Shown here in pieces: positions 1 through 6,426 of a DNA stretch of 7,514 nucleotides. A program made the translations under genes and the position numbers. The notes below the pieces were generated by a model, which was not told the DNA's origin, did no database searches, and saw only the letters and a list, made by a program, of their open reading frames with translations. Each line of letters begins with the position of its first letter. The first letter of the stretch is position 1. This DNA comes from an uncultured Rubritalea sp. (GTDB taxonomy: Bacteria > Verrucomicrobiota > Verrucomicrobiia > Verrucomicrobiales > Akkermansiaceae): the NCBI GenBank assembly GCA_937951395.1, contig CALFBV010000213.1, forward strand, positions 1 through 7,514. The letters are read 5' to 3'.

Positions 1-1604
1 AGACTGGATCAGGTAAGACAGCAGCATTCACTCTGCCAGCGCTCGACATGATCGATCTAGAGACTGCTAAGCCTCAGGTGCTTATCCTTTCCCCGACTCG
101 TGAACTGTGTGTTCAGGTCTGTGAGGAAGTTCAACGACTTGGAAAACTTTTACCAAAAATGAAAGCAGTGCCAGTCTATGGTGGTGCTCCTATCGACCGC
201 CAGATCAAGGGCCTCCGTGGTTCACAGATGGTGGTGGGGACTCCTGGGCGCCTGATGGATCACCTCCGTAGAGGAACTCTCCGCACAGATGACCTAAAGC
301 TAGTCATACTCGATGAAGCTGACCGCATGCTAGATATGGGCTTCCGTGAGGACATGGAAGAAATCTTAGGGCAGATCAAAGGTAAACGTCAGACACTTTT
401 CTTCTCCGCTACCATGAATAGAAATGTGGAGAGACTGATTAAGACCTTTGGCAGAAATCCTGCTACGGTTGAAGTGGAGAGAAAGACAAGAACCGTTGAG
501 GCGATTGATCAGATGTATTATGAAGTGCGTAACCGCTCTAAAGTGGAAGTTCTTTCACGTCTGTTAGATACGATGGTACTTCGTCTTGCAGTAGTTTTCT
601 GTAACACCAAGCGCAACGTGGATGAGGTGACTGAATCACTGCTCGCTCGTGGCTATGCGGCGGATCGTCTGCACGGAGATGTGACTCAGCAGATGCGTGA
701 ACGTGTGTTGAAAAGATTCCGTGATGGAACAGTAGAGGTCTTAGTGGCTACAGATGTTGCTGCTCGTGGACTGGATATTGATGACGTTGACGCTGTGTTT
801 AACTACGACTTGCCACAAGATTTCGAAGATTACATTCACCGTGTGGGTAGAACTGGTCGTGCGGGTAGAGAAGGTAAGGCTGTTAGTTTTGTCTTCGGAA
901 AAGATGTTTATCGTCTACAAGGGATCGAGAGATTCACTAGGCAGAAAATCCGCCGCGAGCGCATTCCTACAGTAGAAGATGTGGAAGGTAAGCGTGCTGA
1001 TATACTTTTTGATAGTGTGAAAAAGAAGATCGAGGCAGGTGGTTTTAAAGACTACAAACATTACATAGACCGTCTGTTAGAGCAGGGTCATACTGCTACT
1101 GACATCGCATCAGCACTATTCTCTCAGCTCCGTGACACTCAGGGTAGAGAGGGACAAGAAATTCAAGAAGACAGACCAGGTGGCGATAGAGGTAAGAATG
1201 ATCGCAGAGATAGAAATGACCGAGGAGATCGCCGTGATAGAAATGATCGTCGCGACCGAGGTGATAGAAACGATAGATCTGAACGCGGAGGAAAAGGCCG
1301 AGAGCGCTCCGAGCGTAGCCGGGACCGCGAAGGCGACCGCCGCAGCGCTCCAGATCTTAAGGCTGGGATGACTCAGCTATTCATTGGTCTAGGCAGTAAG
1401 CTAGGCATTAGCCCTGGCGAGATCGCTGGCATGATATACTCTGAGTGCAGTATTCAGAATGGCTCACTTGGTAGAATCCGCATGTTTCCGAAACATTGCT
1501 TAGTGCAAGTCCAAGACAGTGATGCTGACAGCATATGCTCTGATCTCAAGCGCGCTAAGCTAAGGGGTAAGTCATTCCCTACCTATCGTGATAGAGATCT
1601 TTAG
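1..1604 (+). CDS. DEAD-box ATP-dependent RNA helicase with C-terminal DbpA/CsdA-type RNA-binding domain (5' partial)
   Basis: This is an ATP-dependent RNA helicase of the DeaD/CsdA/DbpA kind, expected to remodel structured RNA in the cytoplasm during ribosome assembly or cold adaptation. The frame is open to the left edge. The Walker A motif TGSGKT lies at bases 3-20, before the first ATG (48), so the true start and the Q motif are outside the window and ATG 48 is not the start. Motifs follow in order: PTREL (from 93), the GG and TPGR region (about 180-250), DEAD (312-323), SAT (405-413), the VVFCNTKR segment, [11 protein letters not shown], and HRVGRTGR (from 837). Both RecA-like lobes are intact. 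A low-complexity linker of Arg/Asp/Asn/Gly repeats follows (about 1170-1352). The last 75 or so residues, from TQLFIGLG to [10 protein letters not shown], resemble the DbpA RNA-binding fold, which targets structured RNA. DeaD/CsdA-like is the best guess. The exact orthologue cannot be fixed without the N-terminus. Confidence 0.96.
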   Translation, partial: TGSGKTAAFTLPALDMIDLETAKPQVLILSPTRELCVQVCEEVQRLGKLLPKMKAVPVYGGAPIDRQIKGLRGSQMVVGTPGRLMDHLRRGTLRTDDLKLVILDEADRMLDMGFREDMEEILGQIKGKRQTLFFSATMNRNVERLIKTFGRNPATVEVERKTRTVEAIDQMYYEVRNRSKVEVLSRLLDTMVLRLAVVFCNTKRNVDEVTESLLARGYAADRLHGDVTQQMRERVLKRFRDGTVEVLVATDVAARGLDIDDVDAVFNYDLPQDFEDYIHRVGRTGRAGREGKAVSFVFGKDVYRLQGIERFTRQKIRRERIPTVEDVEGKRADILFDSVKKKIEAGGFKDYKHYIDRLLEQGHTATDIASALFSQLRDTQGREGQEIQEDRPGGDRGKNDRRDRNDRGDRRDRNDRRDRGDRNDRSERGGKGRERSERSRDREGDRRSAPDLKAGMTQLFIGLGSKLGISPGEIAGMIYSECSIQNGSLGRIRMFPKHCLVQVQDSDADSICSDLKRAKLRGKSFPTYRDRDL

Positions 1605-1681
1605 TTCTTCACAGGTGATCTGTGCTTAAGTCTGCCATGTGCATACGCTTGGCGAGATTCCTTGGATGGATCCCTAAATAT

Positions 1682-1731
1682 AATTTTAAAGATAGCGCTT
1701 TGGACTTCGTCAAAATGCGATCTTTAAAATT
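1682..1731. repeat. Long imperfect hairpin with 12-bp perfect arms in the helicase-peptidase gap
   Basis: The perfect 12-bp arms AATTTTAAAGAT (1682-1693) and ATCTTTAAAATT (1720-1731) enclose further pairing: CGC with GCG, TTT with AAA, and GAC-TTC-GTC at the tip, with small bulges. No T-run follows on either strand, so it is not a standard intrinsic terminator. About 25 bp downstream lies a perfect 10-bp palindrome, CGCTATAGCG (1756-1765). The element sits 77 bp past the helicase stop. It could be a dispersed intergenic repeat, a small non-autonomous mobile element, or a 3' RNA-processing structure. The structure is seen directly; the role is unknown. Confidence 0.6.
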
Positions 1732-1790
1732 CGATGACTTCCCTTTTGAATGCTTCGCTATAGCGTCTATAGTTTCGTTTTATTGTTTTT

Positions 1791-1813
1791 CTGATAGTTA
1801 GGTTACCTATCAG
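1791..1813. repeat. Inverted repeat CTGATAG-N9-CTATCAG just upstream of a candidate promoter
   Basis: Perfect 7-bp arms CTGATAG (1791-1797) and CTATCAG (1807-1813) are separated by 9 bp. The dyad ends 8 bp before the candidate -35 hexamer of the peptidase gene. Its position would suit an activator or repressor site, but it could be chance in a region rich in dyads. There is no T-run after it, so terminator activity is unlikely. Confidence 0.35.
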
Positions 1814-1821
1814 GACACTAC

Positions 1822-1850
1822 TTGACTAGGTTTTTGGGGGATCTCATATT
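1822..1850 (+). promoter_or_regulatory. Candidate sigma-70-type promoter for the peptidase-HupE operon
   Basis: TTGACT at 1822-1827 matches the -35 consensus at five of six positions. A 17-bp spacer leads to CATATT at 1845-1850, which matches TATAAT at four of six. This would place the transcript start near 1857, leaving a leader of about 30 nt before the ATG at 1889. No clear Shine-Dalgarno sequence precedes that ATG. The assignment rests on hexamer match and position alone. Confidence 0.4.
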
Positions 1851-1888
1851 TTACTGGCAATAGTCTGACAATTGTATAACATGACGTT

Positions 1889-3541
1889 ATGAATCAATCG
1901 TTTGTGTTTATCATTAAGTGTTTCTCTATCTGCTTACTTTTATTAGTAGGTTCAGTAGCATCGGCTACTCCAGTGAAGGTTGGCTCTTTCATCGAACAAG
2001 TAGATCTTTGGGAGATGAATTTCACTCAATTTAAGGAAAAGTATCCTGACTTAACTTGGAAGAAGGCAGGTAAAACGAATCATTATGTAAGCCAAGGAGA
2101 TGATGTATCGTATCTTGGCCAACCTATAGAGCAGATCAGGATAAAGGTATCCAAGGAGTTTGAGCTACTCCAATCTATAAAGATGGTTGTTTTATCTAAG
2201 GATAAAGCAAGTAAAATGGACAAGAGTGCATTTAATGGTCAAGCTAAGAAATGGCGCGATGCTGTCTCTAGATCTCTCAAGAAAAAGAGTAAACTGATGC
2301 CAGGTATCCAAGTAGAAAAGGCCCATCATACTAGATTAGCTTGGAGGCATGGCAAATCCACTGTCATTTTGGCAGTGATAACGGATGAAGGCGATAAAAA
2401 TATAGAATTAACTTACCATGAGAAGGATCACGGTATCGCAAGACTCAGACTTGAGGGACCGCAGGAAGTAGAAAGTGGAGATGAGGAAATGCCGGCAGAA
2501 ACAGCCGTGAAGACAGGTGATGCAAACGAACCTAAAGCAACTGAGAATAGAGGCTCTAGCGAAGCGGATACCGGCAAGGTGAGCCATGCAACAACTGCTA
2601 GTTTAAAGAAAAAATACAGCATTACTGATAATTTTACTGCTGACTGGCCAAAGCTAGTGAAAACAGAATCACCTGAGATTACAGTAGTGAAAGAGGACGA
2701 AGAAAACAACAAGTTTATCTATCATAGCCCGAACTACGAATTCATATGTGATGTTGCTCTTTCAAAAAATGTGATTAAGAACTTCTCCACTCTTTTTGAG
2801 GCAACGCGCCTTTATTGCCGAGAGATGCCAATATCAATGGTAAGAGCACAGCTTCCTGAAGGAACAGAGAAGTATAAGATCTTACTCTTTGGAACAAAGC
2901 AGAGCTACTTCAAGAATGGTGGTCCACAAGGTTCTGCAGGTGTTTATATGCCAGGTGAGGGGATCATCATGGTGCCTCTACAGAGTCTAGGCGTTAAGAA
3001 GGTGGGAAGTAGTTATATGTTTGACTATAAGGTGAGTAATAAAACTATTCCTCACGAGATCACTCACCAGCTCACTAATATTGAATATTATAATGCAGGT
3101 GCATGTGGTTGGTTTTCGGAGGGTCTAGCTGAATATATAGCCGCTACTGGCTATCGTTCTGGGAAATTTATGGCGGGATCTACATTGTCTGATATTAGAA
3201 ATTATGTGACTGAGGGTTCTAGAAAAGATGGCAGAGGTCGCTATTTAGGTGATGAGTTCACCGCTCCAGATATTAAGAAATTCATGACAATGACGTATAA
3301 GCAGTTTGTTGCTAATGGTAATTTTAACTATGGTCTAGGGACTCTCTGTACTTACTACTTCTTCCACATGGATGGCGATGGAGACCGCAAAAACATCAAT
3401 GCATTCTTAACTGCGCTAAATGAAGGCAAAAAGGGCGAAGAAGCTCTCAAGATGTTGCTAGCCGGCAGAACTTTTGATGAACTCGAAGAAGATATTTCTG
3501 CTGCTTGGCGTTCACGTGGAGTAAAGATTAAGTTCAAATAG
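1889..3541 (+). CDS. Exported HExxH zinc-metallopeptidase-like protein (gluzincin type), two-domain
   Basis: This is a 550-residue exported protein. Residues 1-26 form a signal peptide with a hydrophobic core and a likely cut after ASA (VASA-TPV). Residues 27-190 are an unrecognised lysine-rich domain. Residues 192-240 are an acidic, Ala/Thr/Ser-rich linker. Residues 276-550 look like a zinc-peptidase domain: HEITH at 389-393 gives H389, E390 and H393, and WFSEGLAEY (408-416) supplies the likely third ligand E411, as in gluzincins such as the M1-like and DUF1570-like groups. The domain upstream, with YKILLFGTKQSYF and a GVYMPGEG turn, resembles the substrate-side sheet of such peptidases. The predicted exported part has four Cys (287, 310, 406, 487), which could form disulfides. 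The substrate is unknown. The ATG start is chosen because it gives a clean signal peptide; an ATG at 1881 is out of frame and stops after three codons. The HupE-like gene follows within 25 bp, suggesting one transcript. Confidence 0.8.
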   Translation: MNQSFVFIIKCFSICLLLLVGSVASATPVKVGSFIEQVDLWEMNFTQFKEKYPDLTWKKAGKTNHYVSQGDDVSYLGQPIEQIRIKVSKEFELLQSIKMVVLSKDKASKMDKSAFNGQAKKWRDAVSRSLKKKSKLMPGIQVEKAHHTRLAWRHGKSTVILAVITDEGDKNIELTYHEKDHGIARLRLEGPQEVESGDEEMPAETAVKTGDANEPKATENRGSSEADTGKVSHATTASLKKKYSITDNFTADWPKLVKTESPEITVVKEDEENNKFIYHSPNYEFICDVALSKNVIKNFSTLFEATRLYCREMPISMVRAQLPEGTEKYKILLFGTKQSYFKNGGPQGSAGVYMPGEGIIMVPLQSLGVKKVGSSYMFDYKVSNKTIPHEITHQLTNIEYYNAGACGWFSEGLAEYIAATGYRSGKFMAGSTLSDIRNYVTEGSRKDGRGRYLGDEFTAPDIKKFMTMTYKQFVANGNFNYGLGTLCTYYFFHMDGDGDRKNINAFLTALNEGKKGEEALKMLLAGRTFDELEEDISAAWRSRGVKIKFK

Positions 3542-3563
3542 AATAAGTTTGGCAATTCGCTGC

Positions 3564-4745
3564 ATGTTCATGTCTAAAGCTAAGTTTTTAGCAACGTCAG
3601 TCATTGCCTTGGTGCTGACGTTTTCCTCCTTTGTGAAAGCGCATATTGTGGAGCAATTCTATACGAGCTATGAGCCTGAGAGTGGATTGCTCTTAGTGAA
3701 TTTCGATGTGGCATACGCAATGCCTGATATCCGCGATGTAGTGGAGGCTCCGCAACCGAAAAGGGAATGGCTGGTTCAGCAGTCAGATGCTCGTCATTCA
3801 TCACTTAGAAATGAGGCAGAACATTATCTACGTAGCTATGTTCAGTTCGAGTTCAATGGAGATATGCTCGATTTCAGGGTTGAGTTTCCAGATTTTGATC
3901 AGACTCCCTATGATTTCCCTAAATTACTTAATTCTGGTGCTTATTACAATGTCAGACTAATACCAGTGCTAAAAAAATCCTTATCTGACAGTAATCACAA
4001 ATTCATAGTGAGTGTGAAAGACGGGGTGTTTCCTAATCTTCTGATTGCACATGAGAAAGAGGGGGAGGAAATTTTTAAGACTATTAAACCAAGCGAGCAG
4101 CTAGATTTAAATGATTTTTTCCCTCAAAAAAGACTGACTAAGCATGAGCAACATGAAACAACAGAGGTAAGCTTTTCAGCATGGAGTTTACTAGTTCTCG
4201 GTTTTGAGCATGTGATTCCAGAAGGTCTGGATCATATACTATTCATCATCGGGATGTGTTTGATCGCTGCCAATGTTAGACAACTACTTTGGCAGTCGCT
4301 CGTGTTTACTGTCGCGCATACACTGAGTATGGGGCTAGTGGTGTCACAGGTGCTACCCGTTTACAGCTATGTAATCTCAAATTATATAGAGGCAATCATT
4401 GCGCTAAGTATCGCCTTCATCGCAGTAGAAAGTATAGTCACTAATAAATATTTGAAATGGCGTTATCTCATCATTGGAGTATTTGGATTTGTTCATGGAT
4501 TAGGTTTTGCTGGAGCTCTAGGCAGTACCTTGCAGTTCCTCAGAGCAGAAGACTGGGTTGCGCCTCTCATTTTTGCAAATATCGGAATAGAAATCGCTCA
4601 GGTCTTCCTTGTGATAGCTTGTTTTGGTACCTTGCTTTACCTAAAAAAAACTCAGTCTGTAAAGTTTGTTAGAGTCTTTAGATCATTGATTGCTATTAGC
4701 ATAGCTTGCTGTGGGTTGATCTGGTTTTTCCTACGCCTACCATGA
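3564..4745 (+). CDS. HupE/UreJ-family membrane protein with exported N-terminal domain (putative metal permease)
   Basis: This is a two-part membrane protein. A signal peptide (about 26 residues from this start) is followed by roughly 180 residues of periplasmic domain and then about six transmembrane helices. The membrane half carries the HupE/UreJ hallmarks: GFEHVIPEGLDHI, FTVAHTLS, an Ile/Ala-rich helix with IEAIIALS, FGFVHGLGFAG, and a final FANIGIEIAQ. Conserved His, Asp, Glu and Asn lie within helices. Relatives are linked to nickel or cobalt uptake, but members with a large N-terminal domain are mostly uncharacterised, so the metal is a guess. The frame also opens at TTG 3549. ATG 3564 or 3570 is preferred because either gives a normal signal peptide; none has a Shine-Dalgarno sequence. 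Cleavage after VKA would leave His as the mature N-terminus. A His-rich stretch (KHEQHETTE) precedes the first helix. The gene is probably co-transcribed with the peptidase gene upstream. Confidence 0.85.
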   Translation: MFMSKAKFLATSVIALVLTFSSFVKAHIVEQFYTSYEPESGLLLVNFDVAYAMPDIRDVVEAPQPKREWLVQQSDARHSSLRNEAEHYLRSYVQFEFNGDMLDFRVEFPDFDQTPYDFPKLLNSGAYYNVRLIPVLKKSLSDSNHKFIVSVKDGVFPNLLIAHEKEGEEIFKTIKPSEQLDLNDFFPQKRLTKHEQHETTEVSFSAWSLLVLGFEHVIPEGLDHILFIIGMCLIAANVRQLLWQSLVFTVAHTLSMGLVVSQVLPVYSYVISNYIEAIIALSIAFIAVESIVTNKYLKWRYLIIGVFGFVHGLGFAGALGSTLQFLRAEDWVAPLIFANIGIEIAQVFLVIACFGTLLYLKKTQSVKFVRVFRSLIAISIACCGLIWFFLRLP

Positions 4746-4756
4746 CGGCAAAAGAA

Positions 4757-4787
4757 AAAGGGAGAAAGCACGAGGCCTTCTCCCTTT
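4757..4787. terminator. Intrinsic terminator shared by convergent HupE-like gene and amtB
   Basis: The arms AAAGGGAGAA (4757-4766) and TTCTCCCTTT (4778-4787) pair perfectly, and GC/GC pairs continue inside after one mismatch. On the minus strand the stem is followed by a T-rich run, TTTTTCTTTT (complement of 4750-4759, overlapping the foot of the stem), so it should terminate amtB well. On the plus strand only a short T-run follows, giving weaker but plausible termination of the HupE-like gene, whose stop is 12 bp upstream. Confidence 0.85.
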
Positions 4788-4811
4788 AATACTGCCATGG
4801 AAAAACTGATG

Positions 4812-6143
4812 TTAGTCGTTATATGCTGAAACACCATGCTCAGCTACATCGAGCCCCTCATCTTCCTCTTCTTCGCTAACTCGAACTCCAAGAGTGAACT
4901 TGAGTGCCGTGAATGCGGCGTATGAGAAGATGAATGCGAATGCACCTACTGCAACGACTCCGTAGAGCTGAGCACTGAGGCTGACATCTTCGTTACCACC
5001 ATTGAAGAATGGTAGAGCAAGAGCGATCGTTCCCCAGATGCCTACGATACCGTGAACTGAGATAGCGCCTACTGGATCATCTAGCTTGAGTTTATCGAAG
5101 AACAGCACTGAGAATACTACGATTACACCACCGATAAATCCAACGATCAGTGAAGATGTAACAGTAATCACATCTGGTCCAGCTGTGATGGAAACAAGAC
5201 CTGCAAGTAGACCGTTAAGAGCCATTGAGAGATCAGGCTTCTTAAGCACTGCCCATGAGATAAGGATTGCTCCTAGTCCGCCACCTACTGCACCGAGTGA
5301 AGTAGTAGTGAATACGAGAGATACTGACGCTGGATCTGCAGAAAGCACAGAACCACCGTTGAAGCCAAACCAACCGAAGAACAGGAGGAATGCTCCAATA
5401 GCAGCTAACGGAAGTGAATGTGGGAGAATTGGCTTAAGTCCATTAGCGGTATACTTACCTTTACGTGCACCAAGAACCATAACAGCTGCTAGCGCTGCAA
5501 AACCACCGAACATGTGAACTACTGTAGAACCAGCAAAGTCATAGAATCCTGCCTCAGCGAGGAATCCGCCACCCCAGTGCCATGAACCAGCGATGGGGTA
5601 TGCAAATGCTACAAGGAGAGTAGAGAAGATCATGAATGATCCCAGCTTGACTCGTTCAGCAACTGCTCCAGAAACGATGGTCGCTGCGGTCGCTGCGAAC
5701 ATTGCCTGGAAGATGAAGTCTGCCCAGTATGTGTAGGTAGCCTCTCCTGATTCAGAACCGTAGAATCTTGTCTGATCATTAGGACCAGCTTCAGCCATAC
5801 CACCTAAACTAAAGACCCCGTTAAAATCACCAGGGTAATGAGTGTTAAATCCGACAAAGTAGTATGTGACGATACCCATACAAATGATGAACACGTTTTT
5901 AAAGAGGACGTTCACTACATTCTTTTTCTGACAGAGGCCAGACTCGAGTGCGGAAAATCCTAAGTGCATAACAAAGACCAGAGCCGCTGAGATAAGAATC
6001 CAGAGGTTATCGATCATGAATTTCACATTTGCTGTTTGCTCTGCTAGTTCAGCATTAGTAACTGCTGTTGCTGTTTCTTGAGCGTTTGCTGCCCCCGTAA
6101 GGAGTAGTGAACCGATGGTTGTAATAACTAATTTAGTTTTCAT
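4812..6143 (-). CDS. amtB: Ammonium transporter (Amt/MEP/Rh family)
   Basis: This is an inner-membrane ammonium channel of 443 residues, usual for the family. The signal peptide (cut after ANA, residue 21) resembles that of E. coli AmtB. About eleven helices follow. Diagnostic residues are present: the pore His pair H210 (in DFAGSTVVH, 202-210) and H364 (in GAISVHGIVG), the Asp of DFAGS (D202), Phe residues near FIFQAMFA (144-150), the Trp-rich GSWHWGGGF, and NGLLAGLVSITAG (310-322). The cytoplasmic tail has an acidic EEEEDE run, then GLDVAEHG and a near-terminal Tyr, the usual Amt tail that senses PII proteins. ATG 6143 is chosen because the in-frame TTG at 6182 lies inside the sigma-54 promoter and would add 13 residues before a complete signal peptide. 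There is no Shine-Dalgarno sequence. No glnK (PII) gene adjoins it in this window. The neighbour across the promoter region is a divergent TorF-family porin gene. Confidence 0.98.
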   Translation of the reverse strand: MKTKLVITTIGSLLLTGAANAQETATAVTNAELAEQTANVKFMIDNLWILISAALVFVMHLGFSALESGLCQKKNVVNVLFKNVFIICMGIVTYYFVGFNTHYPGDFNGVFSLGGMAEAGPNDQTRFYGSESGEATYTYWADFIFQAMFAATAATIVSGAVAERVKLGSFMIFSTLLVAFAYPIAGSWHWGGGFLAEAGFYDFAGSTVVHMFGGFAALAAVMVLGARKGKYTANGLKPILPHSLPLAAIGAFLLFFGWFGFNGGSVLSADPASVSLVFTTTSLGAVGGGLGAILISWAVLKKPDLSMALNGLLAGLVSITAGPDVITVTSSLIVGFIGGVIVVFSVLFFDKLKLDDPVGAISVHGIVGIWGTIALALPFFNGGNEDVSLSAQLYGVVAVGAFAFIFSYAAFTALKFTLGVRVSEEEEDEGLDVAEHGVSAYND

Positions 6144-6165
6144 AGTATAATTGTAATTCACTATT

Positions 6166-6182
6166 AGCAAATGCTGTGCCAA
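6166..6182 (-). promoter_or_regulatory. Sigma-54 (-24/-12) promoter of amtB
   Basis: On the minus strand the sequence reads TTGGCACAGCATTTGCT. It fits YTGGCAC-N5-TTGCW fully, with the invariant GG and GC at correct spacing. The predicted start is near 6155, about 11-12 nt before the ATG at 6143. It is a near copy, in inverted orientation, of the promoter at 6398-6414. This indicates control by RpoN and an enhancer-binding activator such as NtrC, the usual arrangement for amtB in proteobacteria. Confidence 0.9.
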
Positions 6183-6231
6183 GTTTTAAAATGCACATTG
6201 ATGTTTTCAGGGTGTCCTTTTTATCTCTTGC

Positions 6232-6246
6232 CCTATATTGGATAGG
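6232..6246. promoter_or_regulatory. Dyad CCTAT-N5-ATAGG, candidate activator site for amtB
   Basis: A 5-bp inverted repeat with a 5-bp spacer is centred at 6239, about 84 bp upstream of the predicted amtB start. It does not match the enteric NtrC consensus (GCAC-type half-sites). It is listed because its distance from amtB mirrors that of the stronger palindrome from the porin gene. A dyad this short can easily arise by chance. Confidence 0.2.
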
Positions 6247-6291
6247 CTAGTTATACGCTTTGCGTGCTTGAATTTATTTACCCACTATAGC

Positions 6292-6311
6292 GGATGTCGA
6301 AATTCGGATCC
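6292..6311. repeat. Imperfect inverted repeat around CGAAATTCG
   Basis: GGAT (6292-6295) pairs with ATCC (6308-6311), and the nine-base dyad CGAAATTCG (6298-6306) lies between them, with a small unpaired gap on each side. It sits in the middle of the amtB-porin regulatory region, so it could be a protein-binding site. There is no independent support. Confidence 0.25.
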
Positions 6312-6330
6312 TACAGAGTGATGTAGTAAA

Positions 6331-6344
6331 CCTTGTATACAAGG
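6331..6344. promoter_or_regulatory. Perfect 14-bp palindrome CCTTGTATACAAGG, candidate operator or enhancer site
   Basis: The palindrome is uninterrupted and centred about 87 bp upstream of the predicted start of the porin gene and about 182 bp upstream of that of amtB. A sigma-54 promoter needs an upstream activator, and this is the strongest dyad in the shared region. It is not NtrC-like by the enteric consensus. An AT-rich stretch with a second palindrome (TTTAAATATTTAAA, 6369-6382) lies between it and the porin promoter and could aid DNA bending. Confidence 0.5.
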
Positions 6345-6397
6345 AGCATTGAGTCCTGTTAAAGATTATTTAAATATTTAAAATATTTGCTTGAAAC

Positions 6398-6414
6398 TTG
6401 GCACAGAGGTTGCT
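6398..6414 (+). promoter_or_regulatory. Sigma-54 (-24/-12) promoter of the TorF-family porin gene
   Basis: TTGGCACAGAGGTTGCT fits YTGGCAC-N5-TTGCW at every conserved position. The predicted start is near 6425, only one or two bases before the ATG at 6427, so the message may be leaderless. Thirteen bases (AAACTTGGCACAG) and the TTGCT box are identical to the amtB promoter on the other strand, arguing for a common activator. Confidence 0.9.
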
Positions 6415-6426
6415 GTATTGGCTGTG

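Noticed and set aside
1610..1624. Dyad CACAG-GTGAT-CTGTG just after the helicase stop, considered as a terminator
   Set aside because: The stem is only 5 bp and no T-run follows; no convincing intrinsic terminator is seen for the helicase gene.
2428..2712. 94-codon minus-strand frame inside the peptidase gene
   Set aside because: It is a low-complexity Ser/Val-rich shadow of the acidic linker, with no promoter or family match.
5086..5517. 143-codon plus-strand frame inside amtB
   Set aside because: It is antisense to well-conserved AmtB helices, and its Pro/Ser/Thr-rich product looks like a shadow frame.
6144..6182. Upstream TTG extension of amtB (13 extra residues)
   Set aside because: The extension is encoded by the sigma-54 promoter itself, and the shorter form starts with a complete signal peptide.
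6191..6250. Short ATG frame of 19 codons in the amtB-porin gap
   Set aside because: It is too short, has no ribosome binding site or family match, and lies within regulatory DNA.
6391..6426. Upstream TTG extension of the porin gene (12 extra residues)
   Set aside because: It starts upstream of the -24 element, so the predicted transcript would not contain it; ATG 6427 begins a proper signal peptide.
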